Assembly: GCA_002320815.1 (NCBI GenBank)
Contig: DCLA01000005.1
Location: forward strand, 200,483-264,482
Length of the DNA: 64,000 bases
Origin: Myxococcales bacterium UBA1660
Lineage (GTDB): Bacteria; Myxococcota_A; Polyangia; Polyangiales; Houyiibacteriaceae
Direction: 5' to 3'
A program made the translations under genes and the position numbers. Positions 33,624 to 40,342 of this stretch are shown here, piece by piece (position 1 is the first letter of the stretch; every line of letters starts with the position of its first letter). The notes below the pieces were generated by a model. That model worked only from the letters and a program-made list of their open reading frames with translations. It was not told where the DNA came from and did not search any database.

Positions 33624-33854
33624 TCACGGCTCCCCCCGCAGCTCTCGGGCCACCATCGCCCGGGCCTGGCATCCGTGGTCGCGACAGCCACGCGTGGCGC
33701 CGCTCTTGAGCTTGTCCTCGCGCCGCACCGCGCGACGTCCACACAGGCACTCGACGAGGCAGGCAGACCGACGCCGGCCGGAGACGATGGGCGCGCTGTG
33801 CCGGATGACCCGCCACCGTCCGAAGCGGTCGCCCACCTGCACCCGGTCGCTCAC
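33624..33854 (-). CDS. phage zinc-binding 'GD-FGRW' domain protein (copy B)
   Basis: The 76-residue protein consists of GDRFGRWRVIRHSAPI, then CLVECLCGRRAVRREDKLKS and GATRGCRDHGC, with Cys/His positions suited to zinc. It is a paralogue of residues 1-55 of the protein at 32337-32726. The GTG at 33854 overlaps the stop of the iteron-bearing frame (GTGA). Confidence 0.65.
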   Translation of the reverse strand: MSDRVQVGDRFGRWRVIRHSAPIVSGRRRSACLVECLCGRRAVRREDKLKSGATRGCRDHGCQARAMVARELRGEP

Positions 33855-34234
33855 GCGGCCCCCGGGGTGTCAACGGTTGACGGCTGGGGCTTCTCGGGGG
33901 TGCCGTCGGCGGCCATCGCGGATGCGCCCGAGAAACTTTTCAACTTTTCGCGGGGGGTTGGCAGATACCCATCACCAGGCGCGCGGATGGGGGCGCTTTT
34001 GCCCGCGTTGGGGGTGAAGTGACTCTCTACGGTAGAGGGAGGGGAAAAGTTTAAGAGTTTCTCTCGCTCCCTATTTCGCAGGGCTAAGCCGGCCAAAAAC
34101 TCTTCACGAGAGAGTTGGAAGAGTTGTGAAGAGTTTCGGCCAAGAGCGCCCGAGGGACCTCCCTGGGAGAAACTCTTCAAGAACTTTTCAAGGCCATTTG
34201 TGAAGAGTTTTCCGCCTCTTCGAAGGGGGCTCAC
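33851..34234 (-). CDS. reading frame carrying the iterons (O-protein-like arrangement)
   Basis: The frame from the GTG at 34234 encodes about 127 residues, including GGKLFTNGLEKFLKSFSQGG and LFQLSREEFLAGLALRNRER. It is joined by GTGA overlaps to both the primase gene upstream and the zinc-protein gene downstream, which argues that it is translated. The nucleotide sequence is unusual: it contains about ten AT-rich iterons, and the repeated K-x-F/L-F peptides are their translation. Either it is a real gene with an internal origin, as in lambda O, or it is a chance frame through an origin. Confidence 0.4.
   Translation of the reverse strand: MSPLRRGGKLFTNGLEKFLKSFSQGGPSGALGRNSSQLFQLSREEFLAGLALRNREREKLLNFSPPSTVESHFTPNAGKSAPIRAPGDGYLPTPREKLKSFSGASAMAADGTPEKPQPSTVDTPGAA
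33933..34210. repeat. iteron cluster, candidate replication origin
   Basis: About ten copies of TGAARAGTTT occur in both orientations. Forward copies begin near 34044, 34053, 34117, 34127 and 34201. Reverse copies (AAACTYTTCA) begin near 33933, 33942, 34097, 34170 and 34182. Several lie back to back, and the stretch is AT-rich against GC-rich surroundings. It lies directly after the PrimPol-helicase gene, the usual place for a satellite or plasmid origin bound by its own initiator. Confidence 0.7.
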
Positions 34235-36585
34235 GAGGCACCCCCGATCCACACGAAGACCGTCGCCTTGGGTCCCCGCGACCCCCCATTGTCGACCTTG
34301 ACCTCCTCGACCTGGCCGCTCTCGATGAGCGTCTGCAGGACATCCTCACGGATGCGGCGGTCGATGTGCGTGAGCTTCGTGGTGTACGCGCTGCGCGTCA
34401 CCTTCCCCTTCGTTCGGATGAACTCCGCCGCCTTCTTGACCACCTGGTGATAGGCCGAGTCGGCGATGTGGGCGCGGGCCCGCTCTCGCATGAGGTCGCA
34501 GCAGTAGGTCGCGAGCTCGACGCCCCACTTCATGTCGGCCGCTTCGATGACCGTCTCCTCTGGGAACAGGGCACGGCCAGCCGCCCTGGTGAGGGCGAGC
34601 TTGGCCGCGTGCGCCTGCAACCGGGCATAGAGGTCTGCTGTCGGATCGTCTGACCGCCGAAGCTCGTTCATGCGAGCGTCCTGCCAGTCCCCCACCTCGT
34701 GGTAGAGCCGCAGGGCCTCGTCGCTCGGCTCCACGGTCAGGACGCGGCCGGGCTTCCGCTGACCCGGCAGCAGCGGTTCGCCGGTGGTCGGATCCATGAG
34801 GTCCGCGATCGTCGCCCCCTCGCTGCTGTCCTGGCCGAAGCTCAGCCACACTTTGGTTTGCTCGACGAGGCCAAGGGGGACCTCCCGGTCTCGGACATGC
34901 ACCTCTTGCCGCCGAGGGAGCTCGCGAGGGGCCTCGAAGTGGAGGAACCGGTTCAGGAACCCGCTCGACATCGCGTTGCTCTCCAACGCGGCGTAGAAGG
35001 TCTGCGGGGTGCTCGTGGCGAAGATCGAGAGGCATGGCTCGACGATGAACGTGTCGGTTCCGCGCCGCTTCGACTTCCGGTCGGAGGCGTAGGTCTTCGC
35101 GAAGGTCCCGCCCGCCACGCCGAACAGGGCGAGAATCGCTTCGACGGCGCCGAGACTGCCGTGCCGGTTGTACTGTTGCAGCTCGAGGCCGAACTCATCG
35201 AAGAACGCGGCGGAGCTGGGCGACTCTTCGAGCTGCGCGATGAGGGCCGCATCCGAAGTCACCTTGTCCACGCGCGTCATGGCCCGGGCGCCCGCCGCTT
35301 CGAAGACCCGCCGCACGGCCTGCCGGTTGTGCTCCTTGCCGGCACCGGTATCGGCAAGGCCGATGACGTACTGATTCGTTCGGAGACCGGTCCAGGTCTG
35401 CACCTTGCGGCCGACGAGCGTGCCGGTTCCGACGATCGCGGCCGCGAGGGCGAGCTCGGGTTGGAATCGTGGAGCGGTTCGCGCGATGTACCGCTGCAGG
35501 TCCCCCACGTACCCCGGGATCTCGAAGAGGTGGGCGGGGATGCCCTCGTCGTCCTCTTCCTCCGGGGAGGGGAGATCCGCCTCGGCGACCACCCGCAAGC
35601 GCGGCTCGCTGGCCGTGCGGTCGCTTCCGTACCCCTTCGCCCGCAGGTCGCGCGCAGCGGCGGAGTAGTCGCCCCCGTGGTTCAAGTCCGCGTAGACGGC
35701 GAACTTGCTGTATCCGCGCTCGGCTTCGAAGCCGGTCGAGGTCGTGAACGGATAGAACAGGTCCGCCCCCGCGTAGTTTGTCGTCGCGCTGGTGCCCCTC
35801 GACTTCCCCGGCCGCCGCCAGTGCGTCACGCCCGCCGCGGTGGTGAACACCGGGGTCCACCCGGCCCCGGCAAGAACATCCGACCATGAGGCCTCACGGT
35901 TGAAGGCATCGCCGGGCCTGTCGCCGTCGGCCTCCGGCGGTGCGACGCGCGGGCCGCGGTTCGCCTCTCGCCGCACGCTCCGGTCGAGAGACCGCGCGAG
36001 GGCTAGGAGGTCGTCGCGCTCCTCGGGCGTGATCGTGACGATGGACTCGGGGCCGCCACGGCGGAGCACGTAGTCGCCGGCCGCGTTCACGGGCCCGAAG
36101 CTGGGCGCCGCGATGACATAGCCCCCCTCGCCACGCGTCTCGACGAGGACGCTCCCGTTGGCGCCGTTGGCGAGCTTGAGGTTCCCCTCGATGACAGGGC
36201 ATCGCCAGTAGGCATGGAAGCCGCGCGGCGTGCTCTCCGAGTAGCCGGCGAAGACGCGGCGCACGAGCTCGCCCAAGCCCGTCTCATCGGCGAGGGCAAG
36301 GAACGCGTCGAGCTCCTCGCGGCGGTCGAAGTCGAGCGCCTCGAGGTTCCCGGACGCCGCGCCAGTCACGAACCCGACGCCGCAACGGCCCCCCGTGCCA
36401 TACCAGCGTTCGATCTGCGCGGCATCGGCGGGTCGCTTCTGGAAGCTCTTCCACTTCCCCAGCGGCGCCTTGCTGCCGTCTTCCCGGGGCGGGACCACTG
36501 AGTAGCCGGCCGCCTGGAATCGCCGGGCGGCGGCAGTCACCTCCCGACGCATTGGCTCGAGCGTGCGGTCTTCGGCGGCGCTCAT
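34231..36585 (-). CDS. PrimPol-helicase replication protein
   Basis: The 784-residue protein joins two parts. Residues of about 10-230 are a bifunctional primase/polymerase (PF09250-like): YSVVPPREDGSKAPLGKWKS, GVGFVTGAASGNLEALDFD, the ESTPRGFHAYW segment and ETRGEGGYVIAAPS. The second half is a helicase-type ATPase with Walker A GLADTGAGKEHNRQ and Walker B AAFFDEFG, followed by a C-terminal winged-helix-like end (TKGKVTRSAYTTKLTHIDRR). It should prime and unwind at the nearby iterons. The ATG at 36585 (MSAAEDRTLEPMRRE) overlaps the upstream stop (ATGA). Confidence 0.85.
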   Translation of the reverse strand: MSAAEDRTLEPMRREVTAAARRFQAAGYSVVPPREDGSKAPLGKWKSFQKRPADAAQIERWYGTGGRCGVGFVTGAASGNLEALDFDRREELDAFLALADETGLGELVRRVFAGYSESTPRGFHAYWRCPVIEGNLKLANGANGSVLVETRGEGGYVIAAPSFGPVNAAGDYVLRRGGPESIVTITPEERDDLLALARSLDRSVRREANRGPRVAPPEADGDRPGDAFNREASWSDVLAGAGWTPVFTTAAGVTHWRRPGKSRGTSATTNYAGADLFYPFTTSTGFEAERGYSKFAVYADLNHGGDYSAAARDLRAKGYGSDRTASEPRLRVVAEADLPSPEEEDDEGIPAHLFEIPGYVGDLQRYIARTAPRFQPELALAAAIVGTGTLVGRKVQTWTGLRTNQYVIGLADTGAGKEHNRQAVRRVFEAAGARAMTRVDKVTSDAALIAQLEESPSSAAFFDEFGLELQQYNRHGSLGAVEAILALFGVAGGTFAKTYASDRKSKRRGTDTFIVEPCLSIFATSTPQTFYAALESNAMSSGFLNRFLHFEAPRELPRRQEVHVRDREVPLGLVEQTKVWLSFGQDSSEGATIADLMDPTTGEPLLPGQRKPGRVLTVEPSDEALRLYHEVGDWQDARMNELRRSDDPTADLYARLQAHAAKLALTRAAGRALFPEETVIEAADMKWGVELATYCCDLMRERARAHIADSAYHQVVKKAAEFIRTKGKVTRSAYTTKLTHIDRRIREDVLQTLIESGQVEEVKVDNGGSRGPKATVFVWIGGAS

Positions 36586-36902
36586 GAGGTCCTCTTCATC
36601 TTCACGAGCTGGGCCCCGCCCCGCTCGAACATCACGACCACGACGGCGCGCCCGGAGATGTCGCCGGCCTGCTCTTGGAACTGCACGAGCGTCGAGTGAG
36701 TCGAAGGGACCTTGAGTCCCCGGAGCTCGGGCGTTCGGCGCAGGTACTGGTGAGGGGTCAGGGGAACGAGGACGACCAGCCAATCACCATCGGCGGTCAT
36801 CTCCTCGATCGACGCTCGGCCGAGAGCGTCGACGACGTGCCGCACGGCGAGCGCTCGCCACTTGGCCCGGTCGCGGTCGAACGCGACGACTTCGGCGCTC
36901 AT
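36582..36902 (-). CDS. small protein upstream of the primase, unknown
   Basis: The 106-residue protein (MSAEVVAFDRDRAKWRALAV...) has an alpha/beta look: HVVDALGRASIEEMTADGDW, LVVLVPLTPHQYL and RAVVVVMFERGGAQLVKMKR. Its stop overlaps the primase start (ATGA), so the two are coupled. No family is recognised; a replication accessory role is a guess from position. Confidence 0.5.
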   Translation of the reverse strand: MSAEVVAFDRDRAKWRALAVRHVVDALGRASIEEMTADGDWLVVLVPLTPHQYLRRTPELRGLKVPSTHSTLVQFQEQAGDISGRAVVVVMFERGGAQLVKMKRTS

Positions 36903-37053
36903 CGTCCGGCCTCCCGGCGCGTGCCCCTTGCGCGACGACGACCGGCGAGGCATGCTGTGCTCGCTCGGTTGGTCCCGTGCATTTGCTCGGCCCTGGTTGT
37001 GGTGACCGGGGTCGAGTCGTATCTGGACCCCGGCGGCGAACCCTGGCGCGGCT

Positions 37054-37287
37054 TCACGCTGCAGCCTCCTCGTCGGGCTTCACGCCCATCGACCAGGCCC
37101 GCGGTGGGATGCCCAGGAAGACCTCGAGCGCGGCGGCGTTCTCACGGTTGGGGCGCCGTAGCCCTGTGCACCACAAGCTCACGACTGCGGCCGAGACGCC
37201 AGTCGCCTGGGCGACGTCGAGTCGCCGCAGTCTCCGACGGGCTATCTCGTGGAGGAGCTGGGTCCGACCAACCGATTGCGTGCGCAT
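37054..37287 (-). CDS. Cro/XRE-type repressor of the leftward operon
   Basis: The 77-residue protein is an HTH of the Cro type: RRRLRRLDVAQATGVSAAVV followed by SLWCTGLRRPNRENAAALEV and FLGIPPRAW. It is divergent from the larger repressor at 37336, with 48 bases between the starts. An operator-like motif (37276-37287) overlaps its ATG, so it is probably autoregulated. Together the two genes look like a lambda cI/cro-type switch. Confidence 0.75.
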   Translation of the reverse strand: MRTQSVGRTQLLHEIARRRLRRLDVAQATGVSAAVVSLWCTGLRRPNRENAAALEVFLGIPPRAWSMGVKPDEEAAA

Positions 37288-37336
37288 GAGCGGAGGCTAG
37301 CAACCCGTGCTTGCGCACGCAAGCTTGCGACTCGCA
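37276..37336. promoter_or_regulatory. operator cluster between the divergent repressors
   Basis: Three related motifs are seen: TTGCGTGCGCAT at 37276-37287, CTTGCGCACGCAAG at 37310-37323 (6-base arms, 2-base spacer) and TTGCGACTCGCA at 37325-37336. A fourth copy lies at 38001 in front of the rightward operon. Three spaced operators between divergent HTH genes are the standard layout of a phage-type switch. The motifs are direct reading; which protein binds them is inference. Confidence 0.65.
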
Positions 37337-37998
37337 TGGGCGAGTTTGGCGCAAGCGTGCTACAGGGACACGTGGCACGAACACCGTTGGAGAACCTCCG
37401 AGAACTACTGTCCACGATGCTCACGGCGGCAGGCGACCAGCACGGATCCAAGAAGCGCGTCGCAGACTTGCTGGGCATCCATCAGAGCACTCTCACGCGC
37501 CTGATGGATGGAACGACCCAGACCGTGTCTGAGCGGCTCATCGACTCCGTAGTGCAGCGAACCGGCGTCCGGCGCGAGTACTTCGTGGACAACCCGAGCG
37601 GCCGTCCCGCAGTGGATTTCTTCGACCTGCCGAAGGTCGATGAGGATTGGGTAGCCCGCAGTCAACTGCGCTCGCTGGCCCTTCGACTGCTGCGCAAGGT
37701 CGGCGAGCGCGGCAACGAGAAGACTGGGGAAGCGCACCCCGAGGACGTCGCGGAAACCGTACGTGAACTATTTGCCGAAGGCCCGAGGCACCTGCAGCTA
37801 GCACTGGCGGCGGCCCTCCACCTGCCCGACGAAGTCCGCGCCTCTGCGTCGAGCGTAGAACATGCCCCGTCCGCCACCGAGCTGGGGATAGCCATGGTGA
37901 CCGCCGCGGAGAGCGGAGGCCTCCTATCGACAGAGGAAGTGCAGCGTGGCTCTGAGGTAGGGGAGCTGCTCCTGTCTGAGTGGCGCAAGCAAAAATAA
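37336..37998 (+). CDS. CI-like HTH repressor
   Basis: The 220-residue protein has an HTH at about residues 20-70 (NLRELLSTMLTAAGDQHGSK, KRVADLLGIHQSTLTRLMDG). The C-terminal half is helical (LRSLALRLLRKVGERGNEKT, then VRELFAEGPRHLQLALAAAL). The Ser/Lys protease (LexA-like) part of lambdoid CI is absent, so induction would not rely on RecA-type self-cleavage. A helper-encoded antirepressor, as in PICIs, is one possibility. The ATG at 37336 sits at the end of operator 3; earlier in-frame codons run through the operators and are unlikely to be translated. Confidence 0.75.
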   Translation: MGEFGASVLQGHVARTPLENLRELLSTMLTAAGDQHGSKKRVADLLGIHQSTLTRLMDGTTQTVSERLIDSVVQRTGVRREYFVDNPSGRPAVDFFDLPKVDEDWVARSQLRSLALRLLRKVGERGNEKTGEAHPEDVAETVRELFAEGPRHLQLALAAALHLPDEVRASASSVEHAPSATELGIAMVTAAESGGLLSTEEVQRGSEVGELLLSEWRKQK

Positions 37999-38000
37999 AT

Positions 38001-38029
38001 TTGCGCACGCGACTTTCGCTGCGTAAGGT
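38001..38029 (+). promoter_or_regulatory. promoter/operator of the rightward Xis-Int operon
   Basis: TTGCGCACGCGA (38001-38012) repeats the operator core found between the repressors. It also serves as a possible -35 (TTGCGC), followed after 17 bases by TAAGGT (38024-38029) as a weak -10. Repression would thus cover the promoter. It precedes the 38113 gene by about 85 bases. Confidence 0.45.
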
Positions 38030-38112
38030 GGTGAAGTCCTCAGGGGGCTGAGCTCCCGTGCCCGGACGGTCCGGGCGAGGGCGGGACCGACATCACCACC
38101 AGGAGGCGATCC

Positions 38113-38847
38113 ATGCATCGCACTGCCCCCCTGCGCCCGAACGGCGCCACCCCCATGACCCTCGACGCCGCCCCCACCGGCGCCAACTCGGCCGACCGCT
38201 GCGCCACCTCGGCGGACCTGAGGCGGACCCCCTGCACCTGCACGGCGGACACCCCGCCCGTGGTCGACGCGCCCACCGAGACTCAGGCGGAGAGCTCCAC
38301 TTGGCTCCGCGATGCGCTCCTCGACGAGCTGATGGTCACGAAGGAGTCGCTCACCGAAGTCCGAGTGCGCGAGATCTGCGAGTCCTCGCCCCACGCCGAG
38401 GTCGCGGGCGAAGTCGTCGCCGAGCTCATCCAAGAGGACGCCGGCGGCACCCTCTTCCACCTCGCCCACTTCATCGGCGTGGGCTACGGGACGGTGGCCG
38501 ACTACAAGCCCGTCACCATCGAGCGGCAGATCGTCGCCGTGCTCTGCCACCTCTTCGGCGAGCAGCAGATCGAGGACCGCGACAGCTTCGTTGCGCTCCT
38601 CCCCGCGCTGCACGACGCCGACTCGAAGCGCGGCGGTAGTGCCTCCGGGATCCTCGCCGGCCTGGCGCTCGGCTTCCTGAGCGACGACCGGACCGACCCC
38701 ACGCCGGTGGAGGTGGGGGTCGAGGTCCGCTTCATCGTGCGGGACCTAGGCAGCCTCTACGCCGACTTCCGGGGCGTCACGTACCCCGAGGGCTGCGCCC
38801 AGGCCTCCCGCGAGCTCGTCGCCTTCCTCCGGGACGGTGCCAAGTGA
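38113..38847 (+). CDS. first gene of the rightward operon, unknown
   Basis: The 244-residue protein has a Thr/Pro/Cys-rich N-terminus of about 60 residues (including TPCTCTADTPP) and a helical body: WLRDALLDELMVTKESLTEV, VAGEVVAELIQEDAGGTLFH, IERQIVAVLCHLFGEQQIED. A strong AGGAGG at 38101 lies six bases before the ATG. No known domain is recognised. It heads a chain of seven genes ending in the integrase and is the likely first product after derepression. Confidence 0.6.
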   Translation: MHRTAPLRPNGATPMTLDAAPTGANSADRCATSADLRRTPCTCTADTPPVVDAPTETQAESSTWLRDALLDELMVTKESLTEVRVREICESSPHAEVAGEVVAELIQEDAGGTLFHLAHFIGVGYGTVADYKPVTIERQIVAVLCHLFGEQQIEDRDSFVALLPALHDADSKRGGSASGILAGLALGFLSDDRTDPTPVEVGVEVRFIVRDLGSLYADFRGVTYPEGCAQASRELVAFLRDGAK

Positions 38848-39035
38848 GCGGACGGAAGCACAAGGGCCGGGCGCCCGCGCCGCGTAAGCTCAACTGGTTT
38901 CTCGACCGGTCCATCACCGAGGAGATGTTCGCCGAACGCTTCCTCGAGGTACTGGGCGAGGAGATCGCGAAGGCGAAGGAGCGGGCGATGATCCGCATGC
39001 GGTGCGAGCCTGCGCCGAAGGCGGTGGCGTCGTGA
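38844..39035 (+). CDS. small basic protein of the rightward operon
   Basis: The 63-residue protein is basic (MSGRKHKGRAPAPRKLNWFL) with a helical centre (ITEEMFAERFLEVLGEEIAK). The GTG start overlaps the preceding stop (GTGA), and its own stop overlaps the next start in the same way. It could be a DNA-binding or regulatory peptide; no family is recognised. Confidence 0.5.
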   Translation: MSGRKHKGRAPAPRKLNWFLDRSITEEMFAERFLEVLGEEIAKAKERAMIRMRCEPAPKAVAS

Positions 39036-39415
39036 CCCCCTTCCACGAGCTGCTCGCCGACCCGGCGTTCGACATGCTGCAGAGCCTCCGAGTGGTGGCC
39101 TGGGACCTGGGCCGGCTGGTCCGGCGGCCGGAGCCGCCCACCGACTGGCTCCACGCCATCCAGCACAACGACCGCGCCGAGGCGCGCGACTACCTCGAAG
39201 CCTGGGAACGGGCGCTCACCCTCCGGTCCGAAGTCGGATCGATCGTCGCCATGGTCGCCCTCGGTGACTGCGGCGTGCAGCGGGGGCGGTCGCTCCTGCG
39301 GCGGGCCTGCGTCGCCCTCCGGGAGCTCGGGGTCACGCACGAAGACGTCCAACGAGTCATCCGTCGCCGCGCGGCGGAGTCCACCCAACCCAGCAACCAG
39401 AGAGAGGCATCATGA
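39032..39415 (+). CDS. helical protein of the rightward operon, unknown
   Basis: The 127-residue protein begins MTPFHELLADPAFDMLQSLR and contains AREYL-like helices (RAEARDYLEAWERALTLRSE) and RGRSLLRRACVALRELGV. I take the GTG at 39032 as the start, because it overlaps the previous stop codon and skips ten unlikely residues encoded upstream. No motif was recognised. Confidence 0.5.
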   Translation: MTPFHELLADPAFDMLQSLRVVAWDLGRLVRRPEPPTDWLHAIQHNDRAEARDYLEAWERALTLRSEVGSIVAMVALGDCGVQRGRSLLRRACVALRELGVTHEDVQRVIRRRAAESTQPSNQREAS

Positions 39416-39762
39416 AGACGATCACCAACGAAGCCACCGCCAAGAGCCTCGCCCGCGAATGGCACGAGGACCACTTCGAGGAGCGGAGTTGCACCGTCGA
39501 CCTGGAGAACGGGACGTTGGCGCTCATCGACAACAACCCGATGTCCGGGGAAGCGATGGAGGCGCGGGTGCCGCTCATGAAGGCCGCCGTAACCGCCGCG
39601 GGCGGAACCGTCTTGTCGGTCTCCGCCTACCCAGAGACGGGGCCGAGCGCGGGCTACACGGTCGCGGTCCTCTTGGAAGGGGCAGACGACGAGGAGCTGT
39701 TCCGGCAGTACGCCGAGAAGGTGCACGCGCGGCCGGCGCCCACCGCAAGGGCCCCCCGGTGA
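39412..39762 (+). CDS. alpha/beta protein of the rightward operon, unknown
   Basis: The 116-residue protein (MKTITNEATAKSLAREWHED...) alternates strands and helices: CTVDLENGTLALIDNNPMSG, VPLMKAAVTAAGGTVLSVSA, YTVAVLLEGADDEELFRQY. The ATG overlaps the previous stop by four bases. The segment DDEELFRQYAEK is echoed by NDEELRQRLREG in the next gene product, which hints that the two proteins are distantly related. Confidence 0.5.
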   Translation: MKTITNEATAKSLAREWHEDHFEERSCTVDLENGTLALIDNNPMSGEAMEARVPLMKAAVTAAGGTVLSVSAYPETGPSAGYTVAVLLEGADDEELFRQYAEKVHARPAPTARAPR

Positions 39763-40052
39763 GCCCGTGGCCGCCCGCCTGGCGCCTGCTCCACCGGAGT
39801 CGGTGCACCGGGGAGCTCCTCGCCCTCGTCGAGCACGCCGAGGCGCACGGCGTCGCCGTGTTCACGGATGCGATGGAGGTCCTCGGGGATGGCGTCGCCG
39901 TCTGCCGGCGGGCGGCCACCCCTGACGCTCCCTGCCACCTGGTGGGCCCTCGGGTCTTCCTGCGCGGCACCAACGACGAGGAGCTGCGCCAGCGGCTCCG
40001 GGAGGGCCTCGACGCCCTCGGCGTAGACTCTGACGACGGAGAGGCACGATGA
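39759..40052 (+). CDS. small protein of the rightward operon, unknown
   Basis: The 97-residue protein (MSPWPPAWRLLHRSRCTGEL...) contains HGVAVFTDAMEVLGDGVAVC and a C-terminal FLRGTNDEELRQRLREGLDA. The GTG start overlaps the preceding stop (GTGA), and the excisionase ATG overlaps its stop. It resembles the C-terminal layout of the preceding protein. No function is known to me. Confidence 0.5.
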   Translation: MSPWPPAWRLLHRSRCTGELLALVEHAEAHGVAVFTDAMEVLGDGVAVCRRAATPDAPCHLVGPRVFLRGTNDEELRQRLREGLDALGVDSDDGEAR

Positions 40053-40342
40053 CCCCGAAGCGTACGGCGCTCGAAGACCTGGCGACGGTCCACGATGTCG
40101 CCGAAGTGAAAGCGGCGACGGCCCGGAAGCTCCGGGCCCTCGTCGAGCGGATCGAGGGCGCCCGGGAGCCCATGCGCTCGATAGCCCAGGTGGCGAAGGA
40201 GCTCGGGGTCGGGCGGAAGATCGTCAGCGGACTGATCGACTCCGGCCAGCTCCGCGCCTCCCGGGTCGGGAAGCAGTGGCGGATCCGTCGCGAGGACCTC
40301 GACGACTTCATCGACTCCAACGCCAACCGGGCGGCGAGCTGA
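40049..40342 (+). CDS. excisionase-like HTH protein
   Basis: The 97-residue protein has a MerR/excisionase-type winged helix in its second half: MRSIAQVAKELGVGRKIVSG, LIDSGQLRASRVGKQWRIRR, EDLDDFIDSN. This is the pattern of HTH_17 excisionase-family proteins that set recombination direction. Its stop shares a base with the integrase start (TGATG), so Xis and Int should be translated together. That arrangement would favour excision when the operon is derepressed. Confidence 0.8.
   Translation: MTPKRTALEDLATVHDVAEVKAATARKLRALVERIEGAREPMRSIAQVAKELGVGRKIVSGLIDSGQLRASRVGKQWRIRREDLDDFIDSNANRAAS

Noticed and set aside
33289..33873. A 194-codon minus-strand frame over the gap beside the TerS-like gene
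   Set aside because: It is Arg/Pro/Ala-rich and overlaps the zinc-protein gene in another frame; no ribosome-binding site or motif supports it.
33933..34210. A CRISPR array
   Set aside because: The repeats are about ten bases, lie in both orientations and have irregular short spacing, and no cas genes are present; this fits iterons.
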